Below, in pieces: positions 24,232-33,323 of a stretch of 38,056 nt of DNA. The DNA comes from Novacetimonas pomaceti (GTDB taxonomy: Bacteria > Pseudomonadota > Alphaproteobacteria > Acetobacterales > Acetobacteraceae). Position 1 is the first letter of the stretch, and each line of letters starts with the position of its first letter. Made by a program: the position numbers and the translations under genes. The DNA is taken from the NCBI RefSeq assembly GCF_003207955.1, contig NZ_NOXG01000020.1, forward strand, positions 1-38,056, in the 5' to 3' direction. The notes beneath the pieces are model-generated. The model saw nothing but the letters and a program-made list of their open reading frames with translations. It searched no databases and was not told where the DNA came from.

Positions 24232-27200
24232 ATGACCGACACACGGAAAAATGAATTCCTTGAAGCCCTTCGTGCTGAAGGTGGATCAGCCGGTAATGGC
24301 ACCCTGCGCGAAAGACTGGCCTGGGACGAGGGTGACTATAGAGACGTCAAAGACGCACTGCTTGCTGACGGAACAATTGCGAGCGGACGTGGACGAGGTG
24401 GTTCGGTGCGTCTTGCCGGAGCCTCTGTTGTCGAAGCACCGAAAGCCGCGTCCCAAAATACGGCTGCGATGCCTCAAGCGAAGGCAAAGTCAGCGACAAA
24501 AAAGGCAAAAACAAAAACGCCTGCCATAAGCAGCTATCGTCACGAAGAAGCCACACGGCGGAACATCCCGACCGCCGAGTTTGAATCCATCATGGAGGCG
24601 GAGGATCGCAAGCCAAAGACACTACTCTATCCCCGCAACCCCGACCTCGACCCGCAACTTGTCTGGCGCGGGAAGGATGAACAGGACCGAGCAGCCCTCA
24701 GTGTGTCCGCGCCGCCCCTGTATATTCAGGAGAAAGTCCATCCGCAGGCGCTGATCGAAGATCTCAAACGGCAAAGCCGAGCACGCGTTGAGGATGATGC
24801 CCCTGATCTGTTCGGGGATTTTAACGGCCTGCCGGACAGTCAGGCGAAAACCGAATTCTACCGTCACGACCAGCACTGGTCGAACCGCATGATCCTTGGC
24901 GATAGCTTACAGGTGATGGCTAGCCTGGCCGAGCGTGAAGGGCTGCGCGGCAAGGTGCAATGCGTCTATTTCGATCCGCCTTACGGGATCAAGTTCAACT
25001 CGAACTTCCAATGGAGCACCACCTCGCGCGACGTGAAGGACGGTAAGCTCGACCAAGTGACGCGCGAGCCGGAGCAGGTCAAGGCGTTTCGTGATACTTG
25101 GCGAGATGGGATTCACTCCTATCTCAGCTATTTGCGAGACAGACTTACCGTTGCACGAGATTTATTGACTGAAAGTGGTAGTATATTCGTTCAGATTGGG
25201 GACGAAAATATTCACCGGGTTCGGGCAATAATGGATGAGGTTTTTGGCGATGAAAACTTCATTTCTCTGATTACTTTTGTAAAGACAAGTGGGCAAACTG
25301 ACAATCTTCTCGCCTCAGTCTCAGATTATGTGATTTGGTTCGCGAAAAATTCAAAGTTTGTAAAATATAGGCAGCCCGTTTTATTGAGAACCATTTCGGA
25401 AGCAACCGAAGGTGCTTATACAAAAATTCAACTTCCTAACGGTACTAGGCGTCCACTTACTAAGGCGGAACGAGAAAACTCTGGTAATTTACCTGTTGGA
25501 GGAAAACCATATCGACATCAAATTTTAACCAGTCAGAGCCCAGGAACCCGTTATCCTGTATCTTTTGAAGGTAGAAATATTTCTCCTACAACAGGGTATT
25601 GGAAAACGCAGAAGTCCTCGATGCCAAAGCTTATTCAAGCAGGCAGAGTAGAAGCGACCGGGAAAACATTAAGTTATGTTCGATTTGCGGACGATTATCC
25701 CGTCGTTCCTGTGGCTAATTTCTGGCAAGATACCGGATGGTCTTTGGGGGCCGATAAGACTTATGTCGTGCAAACTTCGACAAAAGTCATTGAGCGTTGC
25801 ATTCTAATGACAACAGACCCTGGCGATCTTGTGCTTGATCCTACGTGTGGTTCAGGCACCACGGCTTATGTTGCCGAACAACAGGGGCGGCGCTGGATCA
25901 CCATTGACACGTCACGTGTAGCACTTGCTCTGGCTCGTTCGCGATTAATGGGTGCACGCTATCCTTATTATCTTCTTGCAGACAGTTCAGAAGGTCAGTG
26001 CAAGGAAGCGGAAATCACACGTTCTGTTCCGCAATCACATCCAACACACGGCAATATCAGACACGGCTTCGTATACGAGCGTGTACCGCATATCACACTG
26101 AAATCCATTGCCAACAACATCGAGATCGACGTGATCTGGGAAGATTTCCAGATACGGCTGGAGCCTCTGCGGGCAGAACTTAACAAAACCCTTGGCCAGC
26201 ATTGGGAGGAATGGGAAATTCCGCGCGAGGCGGACACAAACTGGCCCGAATCTGCACGGAAAACGCACGAAGCATGGTGGGCGCAGCGCATTGCTCGTCA
26301 GAAGGAAATCGACGCCTCCATCGCGGCCAAAGCCGATACCGAGTATCTTTACGACAAACCTTATGAAGACCGTTCGAAGGTGCGTGTGAGCGGACCGTTT
26401 ACGGTTGAGTCCCTCTCACCTCACCGGATGCTGGCAGTCGGCACGGACGATCAGTTCTTCGATCCCGGCAAACCGACCGCGCCCTCGCGCGATCCATCCG
26501 TGCGTGATTTCGTCACCATGATCCTGACGACCTTGGGTGAAGCCGGCGTGCAGCTGGGCGACAAGCGCGAGCGGATTACCTTCACGTCGCTCGATGTCTG
26601 GCCGGGCAAGATGCTATGTGCTGAAGGCCGCTTCATGGAGGGCGAGACCGAGCGGCGAGCAGGTATATTGATCGGTCCGGAATTTGGCACGGTAACAAAG
26701 CCTGACCTGACCGCAGCAGCCCGCGAGGCCGGCGATGCCGGGTTCGACGTGTTGATCGCCTGTGCATTTGCTTACGAGGCCAATGCGTCCGAGTTCAACA
26801 GCCTTGGGCGCCTGAAAGTCTTGCGCGCGCGGATGAACCCGGACCTGCATATGCAGACGGACCTGAAATCAAGCGGCAACCTGTTCGTCGTGTTTGGTGA
26901 GCCGGATATTGGCATTGAACGAACGGAAGATGGAGAAGTGCGTGTCCGCATTCATGGTGTGGACGTGTTTAAGCCTTCGACGGGTGAAGTTGTGTCGGGT
27001 GGGCCAGAGGATATTGCCCTTTGGATGATCGATACGGATTATAATGAGGAAAGCTTCTTTGTGCGTCATGCTTACTTCCTTGGCGCAAACGATCCTTACA
27101 AGGCGTTGAAGACGACACTGAAAGCGGAAATTGACGAAGAAGCCTGGACTAGCCTGAACAAAGAGGTCTCACGTCCGTTCCCGAAACCCGAGACCGGACG

Positions 27201-27264
27201 GATTGCAGTGAAAGTCATCAATCAGTTTGGCGATGAGGTGATGAAGGTGTTTGATATCTCATGA
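24232..27264 (+). CDS. mod: Site-specific DNA methyltransferase (beta-class, type III Mod-like, 1010 aa)
   Basis: An N-terminal winged-helix-like domain (residues ~3-65) and a lysine-rich linker precede the catalytic part. Motif IV is FDPPYG (Asp248). The target-recognition region fills ~260-530. Motif I is LDPTCGSGTT (536-544). This IV-before-I order is the beta class, which includes type III Mod enzymes acting on adenine N6 (some on cytosine N4). The ~450 residues after motif I are unusual for a Mod and carry no domain I can name. Bases 25110-25820, the recognition region, are clearly AT-richer than the rest of the gene, suggesting replacement of that segment. The stop overlaps the next ATG. 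Confidence 0.9.
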   Translation: MTDTRKNEFLEALRAEGGSAGNGTLRERLAWDEGDYRDVKDALLADGTIASGRGRGGSVRLAGASVVEAPKAASQNTAAMPQAKAKSATKKAKTKTPAISSYRHEEATRRNIPTAEFESIMEAEDRKPKTLLYPRNPDLDPQLVWRGKDEQDRAALSVSAPPLYIQEKVHPQALIEDLKRQSRARVEDDAPDLFGDFNGLPDSQAKTEFYRHDQHWSNRMILGDSLQVMASLAEREGLRGKVQCVYFDPPYGIKFNSNFQWSTTSRDVKDGKLDQVTREPEQVKAFRDTWRDGIHSYLSYLRDRLTVARDLLTESGSIFVQIGDENIHRVRAIMDEVFGDENFISLITFVKTSGQTDNLLASVSDYVIWFAKNSKFVKYRQPVLLRTISEATEGAYTKIQLPNGTRRPLTKAERENSGNLPVGGKPYRHQILTSQSPGTRYPVSFEGRNISPTTGYWKTQKSSMPKLIQAGRVEATGKTLSYVRFADDYPVVPVANFWQDTGWSLGADKTYVVQTSTKVIERCILMTTDPGDLVLDPTCGSGTTAYVAEQQGRRWITIDTSRVALALARSRLMGARYPYYLLADSSEGQCKEAEITRSVPQSHPTHGNIRHGFVYERVPHITLKSIANNIEIDVIWEDFQIRLEPLRAELNKTLGQHWEEWEIPREADTNWPESARKTHEAWWAQRIARQKEIDASIAAKADTEYLYDKPYEDRSKVRVSGPFTVESLSPHRMLAVGTDDQFFDPGKPTAPSRDPSVRDFVTMILTTLGEAGVQLGDKRERITFTSLDVWPGKMLCAEGRFMEGETERRAGILIGPEFGTVTKPDLTAAAREAGDAGFDVLIACAFAYEANASEFNSLGRLKVLRARMNPDLHMQTDLKSSGNLFVVFGEPDIGIERTEDGEVRVRIHGVDVFKPSTGEVVSGGPEDIALWMIDTDYNEESFFVRHAYFLGANDPYKALKTTLKAEIDEEAWTSLNKEVSRPFPKPETGRIAVKVINQFGDEVMKVFDIS

Positions 27265-29324
27265 CCGAGTTTCGCATTGCCGACACGTTTACCGCGAGTC
27301 TTGCCCGGCTTTCGGGGCAGGAGCAGAAAGCCGCAAAGATCACGGCGCTGGACCTGCAATTGGACCCGACCGGCAAGGGACTGAGCTTCCACCGCATCGA
27401 CCACGCGAAAGACCCGCATTTCTGGTCCGTCCGCGTCAACAGGGATATCCGCCTGATCGTTCATCGTATGGCAGGCAGTTTGATGCTCGTCTGGGTGGAT
27501 CATCACGACGACGCCTATCGTTGGGCCGGGAGACGGCGGATTGAGGTTCATCCCGCGACCGGCGCGATGCAGATGGTGGAAATCCGCGAACGGGTTGAAG
27601 AATTACCAGTTCCGGTGCTTCGAGAGAAGCGACTGTTCGCAGGACGTACGGAGGCGGAACTGCTTTCCTTCGGAGTGCCAGCGGATTGGCTGGCTGATGT
27701 TCTGGCTGTCACCGACGAAGATGCGTTGCTCGATCTGCTCCCTCACTTACCTAGCGAGGCGGCAGAGGCATTGATGGCGTTGGCAGTAGGGGAAAAGCCA
27801 GCTCCTGCACGGATCGAAAAAGAAGTTCAGGGCTTCGCCCATCCCGATGCTCAGCGTCGTTTCCGTGTGCTGCATGGAGTGGAGGAACTGCGCCGCGCGT
27901 TGGATTATCCATGGGACAAATGGGCCATTTTCCTTCACCCTGCACAGCAGGCACTGGTGGAGCGGTCATTCTCTGGGCCCGCGCGGGTGATGGGTTCCGC
28001 TGGAACGGGAAAGACGATTGTCGCCTTGCATCGGGCAGTGCATCTGGCACGGGCTCATCCGAACGAGCGGATTCTGCTCACAACCTTTTCCGGTCCGCTG
28101 GCGCGTGCGCTGGCAACACGGGTATCGTTGTTGGTTTCGGACGACAGTTCGCTCGCCTCCCGGATTGACGTAAGTTGTCTGACGCAAACGGGACTGGGGC
28201 TTTACACAACCCTGACCGAGAAAAAGCCGCTCATTGCATCCTCAGCCGATATTCAGGAGCGGCTGGCACAGAGCGCGAATGATATAGTGGACAGCCGGTT
28301 TTCGCTATCCTTCCTGTTCGGAGAATGGAGCGATGTGGTAGATGCGCGTCAAATCCATGATTGGGAGACCTATCGCACAGCATCACGCCTGGGACGCAAG
28401 GCCCGCCTCGGTGAAAGGCAGCGCGCATCTCTCTGGACGTGTTTTGAAGCGTTACGGAAGTCACTTGCCCAAGACGGCCTGATGACCGAGGCAGATGTGT
28501 TTCTGGCTTTGACCGACGCATTGCAGGAAGGACGACTGGCGCCTCCTTATAGTTTTGTCATCGTGGACGAGGCGCAGGACCTGGATATCGCCGAAGCGCG
28601 TTTCCTTTCCGCCCTTGCTGGCAGAAAAGAAAACGGTCTGTTCTTTGCGGGTGATCTTGGCCAGCGGATTTTCCAGCAGCCTTTTTCATGGAAGGCAATG
28701 GGAATTGATGTTCGCGGCCGGTCGTCCACCTTGAAGATAAACTATCGCACCTCGCATCAGATCCGGACGCACGCAGACCGGCTCCTCTCCCGATCCGTCT
28801 CGGATGCTGACGGTATTGCGGACGAACGGGCCGAAACGGTCTCTCTGTTCGATGGCCCAACGCCGATTGTTGCCTTGTTTGATGATGCTAAGACAGAAGA
28901 GGCCGAGGCGGGACGCTGGATTGCCGAGCGCATGAAGGAAGGCTGTCTGCCGGAGGGGATCGCTGTTCTTGTTCGCTCCCGATCCGAGATCAACCGGGCG
29001 AAGGCTGCCGTTCGTGCAGCCAGCATAACGGCTACAGTATTGGACGACACGCTCGTCCTCACGCCCGGTTCCGTTTCCATATTGCCGATGCACTTGGCAA
29101 AAGGACTGGAATTCCGGGTTGTCGTGGTTATGGCGTGTGACGACGAGGTTATCCCGCTTCAATCGCGGATCGAGCAGGTTGCAGATGAAGGTGAACTCGA
29201 AGAAGTTTACGCCACTGAGCGCCACCTTCTTTATGTGGCCTGCACGCGGGCGCGAGATGCGCTTTGGGTGTCGGGGGTAAAACCGGGATCAGAATTCCTG
29301 GATGATTTTGAGAGTCTCAAGTAA
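27261..29324 (+). CDS. UvrD-like helicase with RelE-like N-terminal domain, third gene of the R-M operon
   Basis: 687 residues. Residues 1-100 (SLARLSGQEQKAAKI, FWSVRVNRDIRLIVHR, LVWVDHHDDAYRWAGRR) look like a RelE/ParE-type fold. After a linker comes a superfamily 1 helicase: GSAGTGKTIVALHRA (245 on), VIVDEAQDLDIAEA (Asp436-Glu437), INYRTSHQIR, MHLAKGLEFRVVVV and YVACTRARDAL. The ATG overlaps the mod stop (ATGA). It probably assists restriction by unwinding or clearing DNA. Whether the RelE-like part still cuts mRNA is unknown; as a fusion without an antitoxin gene it may instead be a protein-binding or nucleic-acid-sensing domain. Confidence 0.85.
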   Translation: MTEFRIADTFTASLARLSGQEQKAAKITALDLQLDPTGKGLSFHRIDHAKDPHFWSVRVNRDIRLIVHRMAGSLMLVWVDHHDDAYRWAGRRRIEVHPATGAMQMVEIRERVEELPVPVLREKRLFAGRTEAELLSFGVPADWLADVLAVTDEDALLDLLPHLPSEAAEALMALAVGEKPAPARIEKEVQGFAHPDAQRRFRVLHGVEELRRALDYPWDKWAIFLHPAQQALVERSFSGPARVMGSAGTGKTIVALHRAVHLARAHPNERILLTTFSGPLARALATRVSLLVSDDSSLASRIDVSCLTQTGLGLYTTLTEKKPLIASSADIQERLAQSANDIVDSRFSLSFLFGEWSDVVDARQIHDWETYRTASRLGRKARLGERQRASLWTCFEALRKSLAQDGLMTEADVFLALTDALQEGRLAPPYSFVIVDEAQDLDIAEARFLSALAGRKENGLFFAGDLGQRIFQQPFSWKAMGIDVRGRSSTLKINYRTSHQIRTHADRLLSRSVSDADGIADERAETVSLFDGPTPIVALFDDAKTEEAEAGRWIAERMKEGCLPEGIAVLVRSRSEINRAKAAVRAASITATVLDDTLVLTPGSVSILPMHLAKGLEFRVVVVMACDDEVIPLQSRIEQVADEGELEEVYATERHLLYVACTRARDALWVSGVKPGSEFLDDFESLK

Positions 29325-29368
29325 TCAATTTTGCGTTTGAAGCGAAGGAGACTAAGGTCTGTGGGGAT

Positions 29369-29755
29369 TCATCGTGAGTGGATAATGGCTGCAGCGAGAT
29401 AGATCATGGCGCTGAAGCTTTTGTCCGTTTTGTCGGCACGCATGGCGATGCGTTTGAATTCCTTGAGCTTGCAGAAAAAGTTCTCGATCAGGTGCCGCCA
29501 TTTATACATTTCCCGGTCAAGGGGTAGCGGCTTTGAGCGCCTTGGGTGCTGGGAAATGACGACTGTGGCGCCCCTTTCATCGAGTTCAGCGATGATGGTG
29601 TTACTGTCGAACGCTTTGTCAGCGATGAAGGCATCGAATTCGAGACCGTCAATCAACGGCGGCACGTCCACACTGTCGAAGCGCTGCCCAGGCATCAGAC
29701 GGAAACGCACGAGATTGCCCAGAGCATCCGTCAGCGCGAGAATCTTCGTCGTCAT
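29369..29755 (-). CDS. IS5-family transposase, C-terminal frame (OrfB)
   Basis: 128 residues if started at the internal ATG, but the frame is open upstream past the slippery run. It contains the second catalytic aspartate in AFIADKAFDS and the glutamate in HLIENFFCKLKEFKRIAMR, completing the DDE active site begun in OrfA. The 3' end lies 14 bp from the left terminal repeat. There are no internal stops, so the copy may be active. Confidence 0.85.
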   Translation of the reverse strand: MTTKILALTDALGNLVRFRLMPGQRFDSVDVPPLIDGLEFDAFIADKAFDSNTIIAELDERGATVVISQHPRRSKPLPLDREMYKWRHLIENFFCKLKEFKRIAMRADKTDKSFSAMIYLAAAIIHSR

Positions 29756-30120
29756 GCCGCCTTTCGAGCGACCAATGGCCTGCCTTTGAGTCCCCCTTTT
29801 GCCCCCTGACCGTGGCGGTGAACTTTCACGATCGTCGCGTCGACCATGGCGTATTCCATGTCCGGATCGCCGGACAGGGCATCGAAAATCCGCTCGAAGA
29901 CATCGGCATTGCGCCAGTCGCTGAAGCGACGGAAAGCGGTGCTCCAGTTGCCGAACACGGCGGGCAAATCACGCCACGGACTTCCCGTTCGGACAACCCA
30001 CAGCACAGCTTCCATAAAAAGCCGGTTATCCCGACCACTTCGACCCGGATCCGTCGATTTGCCAAGGCATTGGGGTTCAATCAGCGCCCATTGGGCGTCC
30101 GTCAGTACAAAGCGTTCCAT
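29752..30120 (-). CDS. IS5-family transposase, N-terminal frame (OrfA)
   Basis: 122 residues: MERFVLTDAQWALIEPQC, then the helix-turn-helix part FMEAVLWVVRTGSPWRDLPA, then YAMVDATIVKVHRH with the first catalytic aspartate. It ends at 29752, just after a run reading AAAAGGGGG on the minus strand (29792-29800). A -1 slip there continues into the second frame (residues GGTQRQAIGRSKGGMTTK), so the full transposase is probably made by programmed frameshifting, as is usual in this IS group. Confidence 0.85.
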   Translation of the reverse strand: MERFVLTDAQWALIEPQCLGKSTDPGRSGRDNRLFMEAVLWVVRTGSPWRDLPAVFGNWSTAFRRFSDWRNADVFERIFDALSGDPDMEYAMVDATIVKVHRHGQGAKGGLKGRPLVARKAA

Positions 30121-30344
30121 CAGAAGCTTGAATCATAATTCAAGCCTCATGTGAATCCCCACAAGCCTTAATCAATGATGTCTGCTTGTTTGTAGTAGGA
30201 TCTAGAAGCAGACCTTTCGCTTCCCCCCCCAAGTCAGGCGTTCCATTCCGGCTGTTCATGCAGGGAGAATTATCATCGAAAAAGGCGGGCATGATCTACG
30301 AAACGGATATGTCCGCCGGTACCCCGTGTCCGCCCTGTGCATCT

Positions 30345-31271
30345 TCACGCGTGCCTTTGCTGTTCGTACACGCGCAGATTCAGATCCGTGAGATCCAGGA
30401 GAGGCGTCGGGATCTGATGGACGCGTGCCCGCCTGACCAGATCACCAATAATCTGCTGCGCCTCCACAGGAGCATCCTGCAGCAGAGCCCGGAACATGGA
30501 GGACGTCAGGGTGGAGTCCGTTTTCGTCAGGAGACTGACAGTGCCCTTCAGCGTGGCATCCCGCAGGGGATAACCGGCCGCCGCTGCCGTTGACGCACAT
30601 TCATGGATGACCGCCTGTACAAAGGTCTGACCTGCTGGCTGGCTGGCGACATCCCCCACGGTTCCGCGCATCAGGCAGCAGATGCTGCCCAGGGCGGCGA
30701 GCAGAACCCATTTGTTCCACATGTCCTGCAGGATGTGGGTGGAACACACGATTTCAAATCCGGGGCCTGACAGGGTTTCCGCAATACTGCGTGTCACTGG
30801 CGTATCGCTGCCTTCCCGGTCCCCTATCGAAAGCCGGGGAAGAGAACCCGTCTGGACAATGCGCCCCTGCGCGTCGAGCCTGCTGACGATAAAGCACGTC
30901 CCGCCCATGACCGCGTCAGGACCAAAGCGGTCTGCCAGAATATCAAGATGCTGCATGCCGTTGAGCAGCGGGACAATCCGTGTCTGCGGTCCCACCGCAG
31001 GCGCGAAATCGTTCATTGCCGCCATCAGGGAATAGGCTTTTACGCTGACAAGAATGATGTCGTAGGGATCGTCAACCTCACCGGCCATCACCATCCGGGG
31101 GGTGAGGGTGACGTTGCCAACGGAACTGATCAGGCACAGGCCCTCGGCACGAAGCTGCTGCAGGCGCCTTTCGCGTACCAGAAAGGTCACATCATGTCCG
31201 GCGCTGGCCATGCGCGCGCCAAAATACCCACCCACGGCACCCGCGCCGACAACAAGAATTCTCGAGCCCAT
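30345..31271 (-). CDS. panE: 2-dehydropantoate 2-reductase family protein (PanE/ApbA)
   Basis: 308 residues. The N-terminal Rossmann motif VVGAGAVGGYFGARMASAG binds NADPH. MWNKWVLLAALG holds the lysine region used by ketopantoate reductases, and the C-terminal helical domain (CASTAAAAGYPL, FRALLQDAPVEAQQIIGDLV) is complete. The classical reaction reduces ketopantoate to pantoate in coenzyme A synthesis, but plasmid-borne copies can have other substrates. No pathway partner lies beside it. A GC-rich metabolic gene between an IS element and a recombinase is typical of cargo. The ATG at 31271 fits the family start. Confidence 0.85.
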   Translation of the reverse strand: MGSRILVVGAGAVGGYFGARMASAGHDVTFLVRERRLQQLRAEGLCLISSVGNVTLTPRMVMAGEVDDPYDIILVSVKAYSLMAAMNDFAPAVGPQTRIVPLLNGMQHLDILADRFGPDAVMGGTCFIVSRLDAQGRIVQTGSLPRLSIGDREGSDTPVTRSIAETLSGPGFEIVCSTHILQDMWNKWVLLAALGSICCLMRGTVGDVASQPAGQTFVQAVIHECASTAAAAGYPLRDATLKGTVSLLTKTDSTLTSSMFRALLQDAPVEAQQIIGDLVRRARVHQIPTPLLDLTDLNLRVYEQQRHA

Positions 31272-31357
31272 GACGTTGTTTCCTCTCTTTGATCCGCCCT
31301 GATGTGTTGCGGTTGAAGGCGAGTTGAGGCGCTCTGGCGGTAGGGGTCAAGACAGGC

Positions 31358-32803
31358 TCAGAATCTCGATCTTCCCGGGTGCCGGGCCTTGATGCTGGCC
31401 GCGTCGATATAGGTCTCGACGACCTGAAGACTTTTGTGCCGCGAGAAGCGCTTCAGTTCCAGAAGATCATACCCGTCCTTTGCGCCCGTGGTGATGGCGC
31501 CACGGCGCAGGCTGTGTCCGCCAAAGTCCCCCTCAAGGTGAGTGTCGCCGCATCGCTTGCGGATGATGTCCGTGACTGCCCGGTCCGACAGGGTGTGCGG
31601 CCCGATCCTGGGCGATGTCCCGACGGGAGTGGCGCCCGCCCTGTGACCCCGCGCGGACCAGATGCGCCGAAAGACCGGACCTTCCGTGATCCCGGCCAGC
31701 CGGAGCCAGGTCTCGTATGCCAGAACCGGGCAGTTCCGGGTCAGGCCCCGCGGGATGCCGATCAGCGCGCCTTTGCGCTGGGGATCACCCTTGGACCGGC
31801 CCAGCCGGATCTGCATGCCATCCTCGTCCACCGTGATGTCGTCCACCTTCAGTGCGGCCAGTTCGGAGCGCCGGAACGCGCCGGCAAAACCGAGCAGAAG
31901 AATGGCCCGGTCCCGCGCACCGACCAGATCGTGGGGACTGATGGCCTCGACGACCCGGACGAGCCTGTCCCAGGTGAGCGCGGTTTTCTGGCGGGGCAGG
32001 GTCTCCTTTGCCTCCCGACGAATGCCGGCAAGGGTTGCGGTCACCATCGGGTGGGCGGTGGGTACGGCAATCTGCGCCAGATGGTGCAGGTAGCGCAGGG
32101 CGGCACGATGCAGGTCGATGGTGCTGGTCCTGCGGCCCTGCAGCGCCATGTCGGCCAGATAGGCGGCAACATCCTCGCTGCGGGCGGGCAGGGCAGGCAG
32201 GGCGTGACCGGCAGCCCAGCGACACCAGGACCGGACGGCGGCGCGATAGGTGCGCAGCGTGTTTTCGGCCTTGCTGCGGTGCATATAGGCATCGGCCGCC
32301 TGACGGGCCGTAGCCAGGCGGCCATCATGTTCGGGCACAGGCTGTGTCGAGACGACGGAAAACCATTGCGCGACGGCAGCGGCTGGCTGGCCAACGGGCG
32401 CGCGGGGCGCTGCGTCTGCCGTCTCGGGACAGGAGCCTACGGACTGGAGCGGCCGGAACCAGGCCAGGAAACAGGGTGTGCCATCATCGATTTCCAGTCC
32501 GACGGCTAGTTCGAACCCCGATGGGACATCCGCAACGTGGTCCTGAGCCATCTGCTGGGCTGCCGACGCATACGGCACGCCCTGGGCGAGGGGGGTATCC
32601 GGGGAATAGGTACCGTCCGGCAATTCGATGCCCGCCAGAAGCAGGGGCAGGGGTGGTGTGAAACGCGCGGTCGAGAGGATTTCGCGCCAGCGCGCCGGAT
32701 CCTGTGTCTCGGCCAGACGCAGCTGCGTCAGTTGGTCCACGCGGGCGTGCAGCGCGGCCTGCGCGCGCCTGCTGGAGCCGAGGATCCGGACATCGCTCAG
32801 CAT
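31358..32803 (-). CDS. Tyrosine-type site-specific recombinase (phage integrase family), 481 aa
   Basis: The N-terminal ~160 residues are specific to this group and not recognised. The SAM-like core-binding domain begins at AENTLRTYRAAVRSWCRW. The catalytic domain has Arg in GAFRRSELAALKVDD, the GGHSLRRGAITTGA box, SRHKSLQVVETYID with the nucleophile Tyr, and normal spacing. The 'HSLRRG' form rather than 'HxLRH' is common in plasmid recombinases of alphaproteobacteria. It may serve plasmid dimer resolution or integration. A near-perfect palindrome lies ~220 bp upstream of its start and could be its target. Its paralogue at 33324 has lost the catalytic end. Confidence 0.88.
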   Translation of the reverse strand: MLSDVRILGSSRRAQAALHARVDQLTQLRLAETQDPARWREILSTARFTPPLPLLLAGIELPDGTYSPDTPLAQGVPYASAAQQMAQDHVADVPSGFELAVGLEIDDGTPCFLAWFRPLQSVGSCPETADAAPRAPVGQPAAAVAQWFSVVSTQPVPEHDGRLATARQAADAYMHRSKAENTLRTYRAAVRSWCRWAAGHALPALPARSEDVAAYLADMALQGRRTSTIDLHRAALRYLHHLAQIAVPTAHPMVTATLAGIRREAKETLPRQKTALTWDRLVRVVEAISPHDLVGARDRAILLLGFAGAFRRSELAALKVDDITVDEDGMQIRLGRSKGDPQRKGALIGIPRGLTRNCPVLAYETWLRLAGITEGPVFRRIWSARGHRAGATPVGTSPRIGPHTLSDRAVTDIIRKRCGDTHLEGDFGGHSLRRGAITTGAKDGYDLLELKRFSRHKSLQVVETYIDAASIKARHPGRSRF

Positions 32804-33323
32804 GGGCGGCGTTCCCAGTCAGAATACCCCTGGGTGCAGAGACGGCGACCGGGATCGCGCCCGTTTTTTTTCCGGTGGCCCAGTCCGGGCTGGCCGATCG
32901 GTGCGGCAGGACGGGCCTGGCCGCCACGCGGGCAATAGGGGAGGGGCAGGCAGAGGAACGTGGCGGAAGAACTCTGGAACGGGCGCATTTCGGGATTTTA
33001 GCAGGCATTTTGGAAATTTTCATTTACTTCCGACAAGATAACTTATCGGAAGTAGGAGTTTGATTGGCCGAATTTTGCCCAGCGAGGAAGGGAGGGAGCA
33101 GAAAGTCCGGGAAACCGCGCCTTTCGGGATCGATCGGGCGCTTTTCCGTTCTCAAAAACCCGTTAACATGATATGACCTATTATATGACGCGAGAACGCC
33201 TTAATATGGTCAGGGTCAGGCGGCGCAGTTGCCTGCTAAGGGTGGGTAGGCTGCCTGCTTCCGCCGTCCGTCCGCCGTCGACCTGCAGGGCGTGCGGGGC
33301 GGAAAACCGGGGATCCGATCAGA
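32804..33323. other. Non-coding divergent region between two recombinase-type genes
   Basis: No gene is supported in 520 bp. The left 200 bp are GC-rich. Around 33000-33060 lies an AT-richer patch with a 30-bp imperfect palindrome. Near 33167-33190 there is a repeated ATATGAC (two copies, about 12 bp apart). Divergent promoters for the two flanking genes are expected here. Confidence 0.45.
33025..33054. promoter_or_regulatory. 30-bp near-perfect palindrome, candidate recombination or partition site
   Basis: The outer arms TACTTCCGA and TCGGAAGTA are exact complements. Inside, AAG-ATAA-CTT continues the symmetry, with a single mismatched pair between. The form (two inverted arms around a short AT-rich centre) is that of sites used by tyrosine recombinases or dimeric DNA-binding proteins. 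It stands between two recombinase-type genes. Its use is not shown. Confidence 0.5.

Larger units (their letters stand above)
29355..30168 (-). mobile_element. IS5-family insertion sequence, 814 bp, with TA target duplication
   Basis: The left end reads AGGTCTGTGGGGATTCA and the right end, in reverse complement, AGGCTTGTGGGGATTCA; they match at 15 of 17 positions. A TA stands on both outer sides (29353-29354 and 30169-30170), consistent with target duplication. The transposase is encoded on the minus strand in two frames. The element starts 30 bp after the helicase stop and breaks no gene I can see. Confidence 0.85.

Noticed and set aside
16053..29324. Gabija (OLD-like nuclease plus UvrD helicase)
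   Set aside because: The OLD-like gene and the UvrD-like gene are 9 kb apart, on opposite strands, and the helicase is fixed in the R-M operon by gene overlap.
21085..29324. DISARM or BREX system
   Set aside because: No DUF1998, PLD, PglZ or Lon-like gene is present; the genes fit a type III-like R-M set.
31379..32509. 376-codon plus-strand open frame opposite the tyrosine recombinase
   Set aside because: Antisense frame of a GC-rich real gene; no domain and no ribosome site.
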